From Gammaproteobacteria bacterium (GTDB lineage: Bacteria > Pseudomonadota > Gammaproteobacteria > Pseudomonadales > Azotimanducaceae): a stretch of DNA of 16,466 nt. The position numbers and the translations under genes were made by a program. This document shows, one piece after another, positions 1 to 8,727 of this stretch. Each line of letters begins with the position of its first letter. Position 1 is the first letter of the stretch. The stretch covers positions 1-16,466 of the forward strand of contig JAPUFN010000152.1 in NCBI GenBank assembly GCA_027293665.1. Reading direction: 5' to 3'. A model generated the notes under the pieces. That model ran no database searches. It saw only the letters and a list, made by a program, of their open reading frames with translations, and was not told the origin of the DNA.

Positions 1-1875
1 GCTCAGCGAATGTGGGTGCCGGTGGTGACTTCCTCGCTGACCACGCTGGCCGCCTTTATCCCATTGCTCATCATGGGTGGCGAGATGGGAGCTGCCGTCA
101 TCGCTCTGCCGACCGTACTGCTCTGCGTCATTATTGCTTCGCTGGTCGAATGCTTTCTCGTTTTGCCGGGCCATTTGAGACGCACCCTTGGGAAAGTCAC
201 TCCAGCCGCTGCGGGCAGCTGGCGCACTCGTTTCGATGCGGCCTTTTTTGGCTTCAGAGATCGCAAGTTCCTACCATTTCTGCGCCGTGCGTTCGACTAC
301 CCTGGCGCGACGGTCTGCGCTGCCATCGGCGGCTTCATCGTGGCACTTTCTCTGCTGTTCTCCCAGCATGTGGGTTTGGCGTTCGTCACGGGCTTCGACA
401 TCGAGTCTCTGGAAGCCAACGTCGAGTTTTCATCCGCGGCAAGCGACGCGGACAAGCAGGCGTTTCTGACGCATGTGGAGAAAGAGCTTGCCGCAGTGCA
501 TCAGGCAAACGACAGCAAAAACCTGCTGGGTTGGGTCACCAAGTACAACCTCGCGCAGTTCAACGAAGATCGGATGACGGGTGAGCAGTATGGCTCCATC
601 GCGGCCGCCTACTCCTACGAAGAAAGCCGCTCAGTGGCACCCCAGGAATTTGTCAATCAATGGCGCGCGCGCATCAATAAGCCTGCCCACGTGGAGCAAC
701 TCACCGTGTCGGTGGATGGCGGCCAGAACAACGGCCAGGCGGACATAACGCTCATCCTCAGTGGGGACGACATTGACGCTCTCAAGCAGGGCGCAGAAGA
801 GCTCGCCGCCCGACTGGCTGCGTACCCGGGTGTATCTAACGTTGTGGACAACCTGCCCTACGGCCGTGAGCAGATCATCTTCGAGATTACCGCCACAGGC
901 CGATCTCTCGGGCTGACTTCGGCTGCGATCGGCGGCCAGTTGCGTGCTGCATATAGCGGCAGCCGGGTGCAGATCTTCAACGAAAACGACAACGAACTGG
1001 AAGTACGGGTCATGCTGCCCGACGCGGAGCGGGACGATCTTGCGCGACTACAACAGTTTCCGATCCGCACTCCTGAAGGCTCGTTCGTTCCCTTGTCAAA
1101 CATCGCCGTGCTCTATAATCGTCGCGGCATCGACGTGATCCGGCACACAGACACACGAATGGCGGTCTCCGTCAACGCTGATGTCGACCCCCAGCTTGGC
1201 AACGCCATCGCGATCACCGCAGACATTCGTGACACCGCGCTGCCGGAAATTCTCGACGCCCACAACCTCACCTTCGGTCTCGGTGGCAAATCCGAACAGG
1301 ACCAGGTGATACTGGCCACGATGGCCCTGGGCGGCATGCTCACCCTGGTGTTGATCTACCTGATTCTGGCTTGGGTTTTCGCCTCCTATCTGTGGCCGTT
1401 GTCGATCATGCTGGCCATCCCGTTCGGCTTTACCGGTGCGGTCATCGGGCACTGGGTCACGGGCTGGGACGCAGGCGCGATGACACTGCTGGCGTTCTTC
1501 GCCCTTACCGGCATCGTCGTCAACGATTCCATCGTGCTGATCAGCTTCTTCAAACGCGACGTCGAAGCCGGTCACAGCATCCGCGACGCACTCGAGCGGG
1601 CGGTGACAGCGCGCTTTCGCGCCGTGATCCTCACGTCGTTGACCACTATTGCGGGTCTGTCGCCACTGATGTTCGAAGCATCTTCGCTGGCTTTTTACGT
1701 TGCACCAATCGCCGTCACGATCTGTTTCGGCCTCGCTTTCGCAACGCTACTGGTGCTCATCGTGATCCCGGCAATGATTCTGCTACTCGAAGACGCCAAA
1801 GCAAAAACCGTGCGCGCGACATCCAGACTCTTACACCAGTTGCGGGATCGGCCCCCCGATCTTGCGCATGATTGA
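1..1875 (+). CDS. RND-family efflux transporter permease, C-terminal part (5' end outside window)
   Basis: Inner-membrane proton-driven RND pump subunit, which would work with a periplasmic adaptor and an outer-membrane channel. The frame is open from base 1, so the true start lies upstream; 624 residues are visible, against roughly 1,020-1,050 for a full protein. Visible parts, numbered from the window edge: membrane helices at about 9-25 and 32-58, a helix at about 100-120 that begins the second RND repeat, a periplasmic loop at about 125-435, then a block of five helices from about 438 to 600. The TM10 motif reads GIVVNDSIVLI. This is the form common in the GIVVNxAI subgroup and lacks the lysine found at this position in AcrB. 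The TM4 aspartates lie outside the window. An adaptor gene follows 10 bases downstream. Substrate cannot be told from sequence. Family sure, subfamily unsure. Confidence 0.93.
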   Translation, partial: AQRMWVPVVTSSLTTLAAFIPLLIMGGEMGAAVIALPTVLLCVIIASLVECFLVLPGHLRRTLGKVTPAAAGSWRTRFDAAFFGFRDRKFLPFLRRAFDYPGATVCAAIGGFIVALSLLFSQHVGLAFVTGFDIESLEANVEFSSAASDADKQAFLTHVEKELAAVHQANDSKNLLGWVTKYNLAQFNEDRMTGEQYGSIAAAYSYEESRSVAPQEFVNQWRARINKPAHVEQLTVSVDGGQNNGQADITLILSGDDIDALKQGAEELAARLAAYPGVSNVVDNLPYGREQIIFEITATGRSLGLTSAAIGGQLRAAYSGSRVQIFNENDNELEVRVMLPDAERDDLARLQQFPIRTPEGSFVPLSNIAVLYNRRGIDVIRHTDTRMAVSVNADVDPQLGNAIAITADIRDTALPEILDAHNLTFGLGGKSEQDQVILATMALGGMLTLVLIYLILAWVFASYLWPLSIMLAIPFGFTGAVIGHWVTGWDAGAMTLLAFFALTGIVVNDSIVLISFFKRDVEAGHSIRDALERAVTARFRAVILTSLTTIAGLSPLMFEASSLAFYVAPIAVTICFGLAFATLLVLIVIPAMILLLEDAKAKTVRATSRLLHQLRDRPPDLAHD

Positions 1876-1885
1876 AGGACTACCG

Positions 1886-3160
1886 ATGAAAGCTGTACTC
1901 AACAGACTCAAAAAGTTTCGACCGACCTCCGCCCGCGGCAAAAGGTTTAGCGCCTGCGTTGCTTTCCTGAGCGTTGCGTTCCTGATGAGCGCATCGATCT
2001 TCGCTACGGGGCCGGCTGCCACGCCGCAGGAACGCACCGAAAAAGCCTGGCCGGTGTCAGTGGTCGAGATCCATCCGGCGCCTTTGAACCCCACATTCAA
2101 AGCCTACGGGCGCGTGGAATCGAGTAACGTCGCTCACCTGCGGACCGATCTCAACGCCGAAGTCGACCAGGTTCATGTCAAAGAAGGTGACTGGGTGCAG
2201 CGCGGACAACCTCTCATTTCGCTGAACGACCGCGAACTGCAGTTGCGCCTGGTCGAACAACGCGCGCAGCTTGCGCAACTCGAAGCGGCATTGCGATCGA
2301 TCAATATCGAGCAGGACCTGGTCGAAGAATCCACGACTCACTTTCAGTCCATGCAGCGGGTGGCGCAGAACAAATTGAGCCGCCACGAAGATCTCATTGC
2401 CGAGCGCCTGATCAGTCAGTCTCTGCTCGACGAGGTCATGGCGCAGGCAAATCTGGTCAATATCGAGTATCAGACGCATATGCGCTCACTGGCCGATTTT
2501 CCGAATCGACTTGCCGCACAGCTTGCCGCAATCGCCCGCGCGGAGGCGATGCTGGCACAGGCCGAGCTCGACGTGGAGAAGACCACCATCACCGCTCCGT
2601 TCGACGGTCCGATTCTCGGGGTTTTCGTCGCCCGCGGCGATCGCTCGAATATCGGCTTACGGCTCCTGGAAATCGCCGATGCAGATGGCTTCGAAGTCCG
2701 CGTCCAGGTGCCGGACAGTTACGGTGCACGGCTGCATGCCAGTCTCAGTAGCGCGCAGCGCATCACGGCAACAACGGCCGAGGGGCTGCGGATGCCACTG
2801 GCCCGTATGTCCAGTCAAATCAGGCAGGGGCAATCGGGACTTGACGCCTTTTTCTCGCTGGATCCAGAGCCCGGCGCACCGCTGACGGCACTGGGCCGCA
2901 CGGTGGAGCTGTCCGTGACCCTGCCCGAACAGGACCACCTGGTCGCGCTTCCCGTCCAGTCGATTTACGCAAACGATCGTATTTATACGGTCAAGGACAA
3001 TCGACTCGAAGCGATCACCATTGAACGAATCGGCGAGATGCAGACGCCGGATGGTCAATATCGGGTACTGGTGCGCTCCGCAGAGCTGAGAGATGGACAG
3101 TCGATCATCACCACGCAACTGCCCAAGGCCATCAGCGGATTGCTGGTCGAGGCCGCTTAG
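1886..3160 (+). CDS. RND efflux periplasmic adaptor (HlyD / membrane fusion protein family)
   Basis: Periplasmic adaptor expected to link the upstream RND permease to an outer-membrane channel; 424 residues. The N-terminus is basic (KKFRPTSARGKR) followed by one hydrophobic segment at about residues 22-42, so it is an inner-membrane anchor or uncleaved signal. Then come a first lipoyl half (VKEGDWVQRGQPLISLNDREL), a long alpha-helical hairpin rich in Q, E, A and L, the second lipoyl half (TITAPFDGPILGVFVARGD), and beta-barrel and membrane-proximal domains. I chose the ATG at 1886 because GAAGGA lies 6 bases upstream and the hydrophobic segment follows at the right distance; an in-frame TTG at 1862 would overlap the permease gene. 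Placing the adaptor after the permease reverses the more usual order. No outer-membrane factor gene is visible on this side. Confidence 0.92.
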   Translation: MKAVLNRLKKFRPTSARGKRFSACVAFLSVAFLMSASIFATGPAATPQERTEKAWPVSVVEIHPAPLNPTFKAYGRVESSNVAHLRTDLNAEVDQVHVKEGDWVQRGQPLISLNDRELQLRLVEQRAQLAQLEAALRSINIEQDLVEESTTHFQSMQRVAQNKLSRHEDLIAERLISQSLLDEVMAQANLVNIEYQTHMRSLADFPNRLAAQLAAIARAEAMLAQAELDVEKTTITAPFDGPILGVFVARGDRSNIGLRLLEIADADGFEVRVQVPDSYGARLHASLSSAQRITATTAEGLRMPLARMSSQIRQGQSGLDAFFSLDPEPGAPLTALGRTVELSVTLPEQDHLVALPVQSIYANDRIYTVKDNRLEAITIERIGEMQTPDGQYRVLVRSAELRDGQSIITTQLPKAISGLLVEAA

Positions 3161-3190
3161 GAAACCGGTAGGCCGCTTCGGAAACCAGTA
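3151..3190 (+). repeat. 20-bp imperfect tandem duplication at the adaptor gene stop codon
   Basis: Two adjacent copies, GGCCGCTTAGGAAACCGGTA (3151-3170) and GGCCGCTTCGGAAACCAGTA (3171-3190), match at 18 of 20 positions. Copy 1 contains the adaptor stop codon TAG (3158-3160); copy 2 has TCG there. It looks like a local slippage duplication at the gene end, in the short convergent junction. Confidence 0.75.
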
Positions 3191-3198
3191 AGCTGGTT
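3183..3198. terminator. Small hairpin between convergent genes (weak terminator candidate)
   Basis: AACCAG-TAAG-CTGGTT is a perfect 6-bp stem with a 4-base loop. It sits between the ends of the adaptor gene (plus strand) and holA (minus strand). No T-tract follows on either strand, so intrinsic termination is doubtful; position between two convergent ends is the main argument. Confidence 0.3.
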
Positions 3199-3209
3199 GA
3201 GTACAGAAT

Positions 3210-4214
3210 TCAGTGCCGGGTCAGATACGGTAGCTGAGCTTCCAGCGACGGCAGGCGCGCACCGGCCAGTCGCAGCAACAGGTTTTCCAGCGACAACCAC
3301 GCATCGCCAAGCAGCTGACCCTTGCCCTGTTGATCAACAATTGCACATTGCGCCAGCACGCGATCAATGGCTTCCTCGGAGCCCAGACGGCGGAGGAAGC
3401 CGCCGATCAGGTGCTGGCGTTGATAGGGTACGCGGCCACCGGGCAGCAGATTGCGCAGTTGCGCGGACAGTGCACCGAGAATAGCAAACACGGCGACTCC
3501 CTCTTGCCGCAAACCGCCAACCAGGCGTGATACGCGCTGCGTATCGCCGCCAAAAACAGCATCCAGCAGTTCGAACGTGTCGTAGTGCGAGGCGTCTTCG
3601 AGTACCGCCACGATCTCCTCGAGCGGGATGGGCTGCGGTAGCTCGGCGAGCTTGAGCTTGTCGATCTCCTGAATGGCCGCCAACAGATTGCCTTCGACCC
3701 GCTGGCAAAAATACGTCAGCGCAGCCGCCTCGAGTTCCAGTCCGGCACCGCGGAACCGGTCCTGCACCCAGCGCGGCAACTCGCCGGACTTGATCGGCCA
3801 GACCAGCACAATCACTCCGTTGGCTTCGAGCGCTTTGAACCAGGCGCTACTGCGCTTGCCGCGCTCGAGGCGTTCGGTCCGCAGCAATATCAGCGTATCT
3901 TCCTGCGGTGCGGCCACATAGGCACGCAAGACCTCGGACGCCTGCTTGTCGAGCCTGGCCGCCGGTACCCGGACATCCACGACACGCCGCTGCGCAAACA
4001 ACGACATGCTCGCGGCATTCTGCGTCAGGTCATGCCAGTTGAACGCAGCATCCACGAACACGACCGAGCGTTCCGTAAACCCTTGCGTGCGCGCTGCTGC
4101 AAGAATCGCGTCACAGGTCTCCTGCACGAGCAACGGCTCATCGCCTGCCACGAGATAGATCGGCGCGAGCGTCCCGCGAAGGTGTTTGTTGAGTGCGGCC
4201 GGTTTAAGAAGCAA
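3210..4214 (-). CDS. holA: DNA polymerase III subunit delta
   Basis: Delta subunit of the clamp loader, which opens the beta sliding clamp at primer-template junctions. About 334 residues, close to the 343 of E. coli HolA. Family features visible: an N-terminal YLVAGDEPLLVQE segment (E. coli YLLLGNDPLLLQE), AMSLFAQRR-like ASMSLFAQRRVV, the LPRWVQDR block, and EGNLLAAIQEIDKL (E. coli EGNLLALAQALERL). I prefer the TTG at 4214 (LLLKPAALNKHL...), which gives an N-terminus of E. coli length and has GGGAG 7 bases upstream. An in-frame ATG at 4238 would add 8 residues but has no good ribosome binding site. With the TTG, the gene overlaps the end of lptE by 11 bases, so the two are probably translationally coupled. 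nadD, which follows holA in E. coli, is absent here; the run ends with this gene. Confidence 0.93.
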   Translation of the reverse strand: MLLKPAALNKHLRGTLAPIYLVAGDEPLLVQETCDAILAAARTQGFTERSVVFVDAAFNWHDLTQNAASMSLFAQRRVVDVRVPAARLDKQASEVLRAYVAAPQEDTLILLRTERLERGKRSSAWFKALEANGVIVLVWPIKSGELPRWVQDRFRGAGLELEAAALTYFCQRVEGNLLAAIQEIDKLKLAELPQPIPLEEIVAVLEDASHYDTFELLDAVFGGDTQRVSRLVGGLRQEGVAVFAILGALSAQLRNLLPGGRVPYQRQHLIGGFLRRLGSEEAIDRVLAQCAIVDQQGKGQLLGDAWLSLENLLLRLAGARLPSLEAQLPYLTRH

Positions 4215-4713
4215 TCCCGGTCTCCCGTGAGACGGCATTGAGGGCCCGTATCACCTGCGCTACGAGGTCGGCTACCATTTCCCGCTCCAGCAGCGCCTGT
4301 TCTTCGCTGCTGCCGACGAGATTGTTCGGATCTATCCGATACAGTCGTGTGATCTGTGCCCAGCGCGGTTCGATGAGGACGTTTTGCTGTCCATCGCTTA
4401 CGTTGAACACGCTGAAGCGGACGCCTAATGTCAACTCGTATTCCGCGGCCAGCGCAGCACCGGTCACAGACACGCTGCGTCGTTCCCGGCGTTGCTCAAC
4501 GAGTTGCACGACAAGCTCAGCCTCGCCCGCACTCGACGCCTCGTTCACGCCCACCTGGCGCAGGGAAGTACGCAGGGGTTCCGTCAGGAAATTGCGCGTA
4601 TTGCTGGTCACGTAAGCGCTCGAAACGGTGCTCGTCAGATCGAAGGTGCGCAGGTGAAAACCACATCCACAGGTGAGCAGTAGCGTGATGAGAACAAGGC
4701 TGCCGAGGCGCAC
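4204..4713 (-). CDS. lptE: LPS assembly lipoprotein LptE
   Basis: Outer-membrane lipoprotein that plugs the LptD barrel and helps insert lipopolysaccharide in the outer leaflet; 169 residues, slightly shorter than E. coli LptE (193). A hydrophobic signal peptide (LVLITLLLT) leads to the lipobox region TCGCGFHLR with the lipidated cysteine at about C17; the GCG[FW]HLR string is typical of LptE. The rest has a LptE-like alternation of strands and a C-terminal helix. The start is GTG at 4713, preceded by GAGGAAG in the 10-base gap after leuS. Lipidation of this protein would need Lnt, encoded upstream in the same run. The leuS-lptE-holA order is conserved in gammaproteobacteria. Confidence 0.92.
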   Translation of the reverse strand: MRLGSLVLITLLLTCGCGFHLRTFDLTSTVSSAYVTSNTRNFLTEPLRTSLRQVGVNEASSAGEAELVVQLVEQRRERRSVSVTGAALAAEYELTLGVRFSVFNVSDGQQNVLIEPRWAQITRLYRIDPNNLVGSSEEQALLEREMVADLVAQVIRALNAVSRETGIAS

Positions 4714-4723
4714 GCGATCTTCC

Positions 4724-7180
4724 TCAGTTGGCGACGATATTGATGAGTTTACCGGGGATGAGGATGAATTTTCGAATCGATTTACCGTCTAAAAAGCGTG
4801 CGACGTTCTCAACGCTGAGCGCCGCCTCGCGCGCTGCATCCTCAGCAACATCTGCCGGTACATCGACATGACCTCGAACCTTGCCGTTGACCTGCACCAC
4901 CAGCTGCAAGCGCTCCTGCACGAGGGCGGATTCGTCAAGTGCTGGCCAGCTGGCCCGCACCAGCGGCTCGTGCTCGCCAAGGGCACTCCAGAGAGCCTGA
5001 GTGACGTGCGGTGCAATCGGTGATAACACTATCAGGGCGATTTTGAGTGCTTCATCTATAGCCGCCCGGTCTTGCGGATCTGGTGTATCCATTCGATTGA
5101 GAGCGTTGACAAGCTCATGTACGCCAGACACTACCGTGTTGAACTGCAATCGACGGTCATAATCGTCGTCCGCCCGCCGCAAGGTATCATGGGACTTTCG
5201 GCGCAACGCTTTAGCCTGATCACTGAGGGCTGAGACGTCCAGTTTTGGTGGCACACCGGCTGCGACATGCTCGTGCACGAGCACCCACAGACGCTTGCAG
5301 AACCTGCCCTGACCTTCAACAGCTGCCTCGCTCCATTCGAAAGACTGGTCAGGCGGAGCGGCAAACATCATCGCAGTGCGCACGGCATCGGCGCCATATT
5401 TCTCGACCAGATGCTGCGGATCACCCGAGTCACCCGCCGACTTGGACATCTTCTTGCCGTTCTGCAACACCATGCCGAGCATCAGTAACCGCTTGAACGG
5501 CTCGTCGGAATCGAGCAGGCCGGCATCGCGCATGAGCTTGTGGTAGAAGCGCGCATACAGCAAATGCAGGATCGCATGCTCGATACCGCCCACATAGTGA
5601 TCGACCGGAGTCCAGAGCCGGGCTCGTTGATCCACCATCGGTTCGTTGCTGTCAGGACAGGCAAAGCGCGCGTAGTACCACGAGGAATCCATGAACGTAT
5701 CGAAAGTATCCGTTTCCCTGCGCGCCTCGCTACCACAAGTGGGACAGCTCACTTTGTAAAAGCTCTCCATGGTGATCAGCGGCGAGCGGACGCCCTCGAA
5801 CTTCACATCGGTTGGCAGGATGACGGGCAGATCCTTCTCTGGAACCGGCACAATGCCGCACTCGGCACAATGAATCATCGGTATCGGACAACCCCAATAA
5901 CGCTGTCGCGAAACACCCCAGTCACGCAATCGATAGTTTGTCTGTTTGCGGCCGAGCGACTTCGCTTCGAGCGCATCGGCAATTGCTTCGAACGCTGCAG
6001 CCGACGTCAAACCATCGAACTCCCCGGAATTCAACAGCCGCCCATACTCGACGAACGCGGAGGAACTCAGGTCGCACACATCATCTTCCGAGTCAGATTC
6101 GATGACCTGCTTGATGGGAATGCCGTACTTGTGGGCAAACTCCCAGTCGCGCTGGTCGTGCCCGGGAACCGCCATCACCGCTCCAGAGCCGTACTCCATG
6201 AGCACGAAATTCGCCACCCATACCGCCAGCGGCTCGCCGGTCAGCGGATGCGAAACTTCAACGGCCGTCTGGATGCCGGTTTTTTCCATCGCCGCAAGTT
6301 CGGCTTCAGCGGTGGTGGATTGTTTGCATTTGTCGACAAATGCCGCCACTTTTTTATCGGCCGCTGCAGCCAGTTGCGCAAGCGGATGTTCTGCGGCCAC
6401 CGCAACGTACGTGGCACCGAGCAACGTATCAGGGCGTGTCGTATAGACGGTGAGTAAATCCTGTGAGCCAACGACCGGGAAATCGATTTCGATGCCGTAG
6501 GAGCGGCCGATCCAGTTGCGCTGCATCGACTTCACCGACTCCGGCCAGCCCGGCAACTTATCGAGCTCATCGAGCAGTTCTTCGGCATAACTGGTGATCT
6601 TCAGGAACCAGCTCGGCATCTCGCGGCGTTCGACCACGGCGTCGGAGCGCCAGCCACGACCGTCCACGACCTGCTCGTTGGCTAACACCGTCTGGTCAAC
6701 CGGGTCCCAGTTGACGACGGAACTCTTGCGGTACACCAGCCCTTTTTCATACAGCTTAATGAAGAACCACTGTTCCCAGTGGTAATAATCCGGATCGCAG
6801 GTTGCGAATTCGCGGCTCCAGTCGAAGCCAAACCCCAGCCGCTGCATCTGCGCTTTCATGTACTCGATGTTCGACCGCGTCCACGTGGCGGGCGGTATGC
6901 CGTTTTTTATCGCCGCGTTCTCCGCCGGCAGCCCGAATGCGTCCCAGCCCATGGGGTGCAGGACATTGCGCCCCTTGAGCCGGTGATAGCGGTTGATCAC
7001 ATCACCCAGGGTGTAGACGCGAACGTGACCCATGTGCAACTGACCGCTCGGATACGGGAACATTGCCAGACAATAAAATTTATCCGCGGACGTTGCTTCC
7101 CCGGTGGTAAAGCAGCCGGTGGTTCGCCACAGCTCCTGCGCTGCCTGCTCGACGCTGGCGGGATCGTATGCCGCACTCAT
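4724..7180 (-). CDS. leuS: Leucyl-tRNA synthetase, compact form lacking the leucine-specific insertion
   Basis: Class Ia synthetase charging tRNA(Leu) with leucine in the cytoplasm; 818 residues, against about 860-873 in E. coli and Pseudomonas. Start ATG 7180 gives MSAAYDPASVEQ, which aligns with the E. coli N-terminus; no in-frame ATG lies nearby upstream. Visible: HIGH-type motif HMGH (49-52), WDAFGLPAE, the CP1 editing domain with TTRPDTLLG (247-255) and the editing aspartate in AVPGHDQRDWEF (D342), four cysteines in CAEC (438-441) and CPTC (479-482) that could bind zinc and are absent from E. coli LeuRS, KMSKS (577-581), and a C-terminal LVVQVNGKVRG domain ending in PGKLINIVAN. The segment from GMVL (569) to KMSKS is only a few residues, so the leucine-specific domain is missing. 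After KMSKS it reads AGDSGDP. The 80 bases between lnt and leuS hold T7 and T6 runs on the coding strand but no clear promoter. Confidence 0.97.
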   Translation of the reverse strand: MSAAYDPASVEQAAQELWRTTGCFTTGEATSADKFYCLAMFPYPSGQLHMGHVRVYTLGDVINRYHRLKGRNVLHPMGWDAFGLPAENAAIKNGIPPATWTRSNIEYMKAQMQRLGFGFDWSREFATCDPDYYHWEQWFFIKLYEKGLVYRKSSVVNWDPVDQTVLANEQVVDGRGWRSDAVVERREMPSWFLKITSYAEELLDELDKLPGWPESVKSMQRNWIGRSYGIEIDFPVVGSQDLLTVYTTRPDTLLGATYVAVAAEHPLAQLAAAADKKVAAFVDKCKQSTTAEAELAAMEKTGIQTAVEVSHPLTGEPLAVWVANFVLMEYGSGAVMAVPGHDQRDWEFAHKYGIPIKQVIESDSEDDVCDLSSSAFVEYGRLLNSGEFDGLTSAAAFEAIADALEAKSLGRKQTNYRLRDWGVSRQRYWGCPIPMIHCAECGIVPVPEKDLPVILPTDVKFEGVRSPLITMESFYKVSCPTCGSEARRETDTFDTFMDSSWYYARFACPDSNEPMVDQRARLWTPVDHYVGGIEHAILHLLYARFYHKLMRDAGLLDSDEPFKRLLMLGMVLQNGKKMSKSAGDSGDPQHLVEKYGADAVRTAMMFAAPPDQSFEWSEAAVEGQGRFCKRLWVLVHEHVAAGVPPKLDVSALSDQAKALRRKSHDTLRRADDDYDRRLQFNTVVSGVHELVNALNRMDTPDPQDRAAIDEALKIALIVLSPIAPHVTQALWSALGEHEPLVRASWPALDESALVQERLQLVVQVNGKVRGHVDVPADVAEDAAREAALSVENVARFLDGKSIRKFILIPGKLINIVAN

Positions 7181-7260
7181 GACGCTAAGTTCGTTCCATG
7201 CCCGTAAAAAAAGAGTCAATAAAAAAGAGCGCGCAAGGATACCAACTATGGCTACGGGGG

Positions 7261-8727
7261 TTAACGCGTTTTTCGACCTGCCAGCAGTGAGATGAGGATT
7301 CCGCCGAGCAACAGTCCGAGCAGCGGCCAATCACCCAGTCGGGCATAGGGTGTCACGCCGGCCATGCGGCGGTACTCGCCGCGCAGCACGCCCGCCTCGA
7401 ACTGCGGCAGTTGCCCACGGATGACGCCCCGCTCATCGACGATGGCGCTCAACCCGTTGTTGGTTGCACGCAACAACCAGCGTCCGTTTTCCACTGCCCG
7501 CATGCGCGCCATCTGCAGATGTTGCAGTGGACCGATACTGTCACCGAACCAGGTGTCATTGGAGATCGTCAGCAGAACATCGGCGCCCTCGCGGACAAGA
7601 GCGGGATAGGCGATTTCGTAACAGATGGCCAGTGCCGCGGTTGCATCGCCTATCTGCAGCAACGGCTGGCGCCAGTCGCCGGGTTCCGCGCGGGACATGG
7701 GCAAGTCGAAAAAATCGATCAAGCCGCGCAATAGATTTTCCAGTGGCACGTACTCACCAAAGGGCACCAGGCGCCTTTTGACATAACTGCCCTGCGCGGT
7801 ACCCAACCCGAGCGCGGTATTCTTGAACACGACCTCCCCTCCTGGCCGCACCTCAAGCTCCGGCAGACCCAGCACGAGTGCGGTCCCACTGACTTTTCCG
7901 CGTTTGTCGAGAGCCTCTAGAAGGTCCGTTGCCTGGTGGGCAAAAAGAGTGATCGACGCTTCCGGCCAGACGATCAAATGCGCATCCCAGTGCGGTTCGG
8001 ACAGCGCCAGATATTTATCGATGATGGGCTGACGACTCTCCGGCAGCCACTTCACGCGCTGATCGATATTGCCCTGGACTAACGCGACATCGTGAACGGC
8101 TGCCGACTCAACCCAGGTGATAGCGTTGAACCCTGCACCGAGGAGCCAGGGCAAAACGGCCGCCAGGCCCGCAACTACGGCGGGCGAGCCCCGGCGTTCA
8201 TGGATGAGTACCGCAAGCCCTGTCGCGCTTGTAACCGCCATGAGGCTCACGAGAAGCACGCCACCCACGGGTGCAAAACCGGCAAGCATCGTGTCCAGAT
8301 GACCATAGCCAACCAGCAGCCAGGGGAAACCTGTTAGAAACCACGTCAACAACCATTCAAAGGCTACGTAGGCGCAAATGAACAAGCAGCCTGAGATCAC
8401 GGGATTGGCCCGCTTCACGCGGCAGAAGAGCCAGCCATTAGCCAGCACAAACAACGCAAGCCCGGCAACGAAGAGGCAAACGAGCAAGGACGCTAATAAG
8501 GGGGATGCGTTGCCGAAGTCATGAATGCTGACGTAAACCCAGGAAACACCAACACCGTATTTACCGACGCCGAACATCCAGCCGATAAAAATGCCGCGTG
8601 AACGGGTCGTCTGCAATAAGTGGAAAAAGACACCGACAGCCAGCAAGCCCAGCGGCCATAGATCAAAAGGCGCTAAGGATAAAGGCAGCAACGCACCCGC
8701 AACGAGCGCAATCAGGCCATGAATCAA
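7261..8727 (-). CDS. lnt: Apolipoprotein N-acyltransferase
   Basis: Inner-membrane enzyme that transfers the third acyl chain to the N-terminal cysteine of lipoproteins; 488 residues. The N-terminal part has six or so hydrophobic helices (about residues 1-200) and contains WVYVSIHDFG, typical of Lnt. The periplasmic nitrilase-fold domain carries the catalytic triad: E256 in VWPEAS, K317 in YVKRRLVPFGEY, and C369 in AICYE. NDTWFGDS and the ATNNGLSA segment are also conserved. A final hydrophobic helix ends in a basic tail (AGRKTR). The start is a TTG at 8727 sharing four bases (TTGA) with the corC stop, so translation is probably coupled. Its lipoprotein clients would include LptE, encoded downstream. 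Confidence 0.96.
   Translation of the reverse strand: MIHGLIALVAGALLPLSLAPFDLWPLGLLAVGVFFHLLQTTRSRGIFIGWMFGVGKYGVGVSWVYVSIHDFGNASPLLASLLVCLFVAGLALFVLANGWLFCRVKRANPVISGCLFICAYVAFEWLLTWFLTGFPWLLVGYGHLDTMLAGFAPVGGVLLVSLMAVTSATGLAVLIHERRGSPAVVAGLAAVLPWLLGAGFNAITWVESAAVHDVALVQGNIDQRVKWLPESRQPIIDKYLALSEPHWDAHLIVWPEASITLFAHQATDLLEALDKRGKVSGTALVLGLPELEVRPGGEVVFKNTALGLGTAQGSYVKRRLVPFGEYVPLENLLRGLIDFFDLPMSRAEPGDWRQPLLQIGDATAALAICYEIAYPALVREGADVLLTISNDTWFGDSIGPLQHLQMARMRAVENGRWLLRATNNGLSAIVDERGVIRGQLPQFEAGVLRGEYRRMAGVTPYARLGDWPLLGLLLGGILISLLAGRKTR

Noticed and set aside
5540..6457. A 305-codon open frame on the plus strand opposite leuS
   Set aside because: Wholly antisense to a well-conserved synthetase; composition rich in R, H and Q as expected for a reverse-frame shadow; no recognisable family.
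7181..7260. Intrinsic terminator between lnt and leuS
   Set aside because: T7 and T6 runs occur on the coding strand, but no stable GC-rich stem precedes them; only a short GCGCGC palindrome is present.
7181..7330. N-terminal extension of LeuRS by 50 residues
   Set aside because: The extra part overlaps the end of lnt and resembles no synthetase N-terminus; ATG 7180 aligns with the E. coli start.
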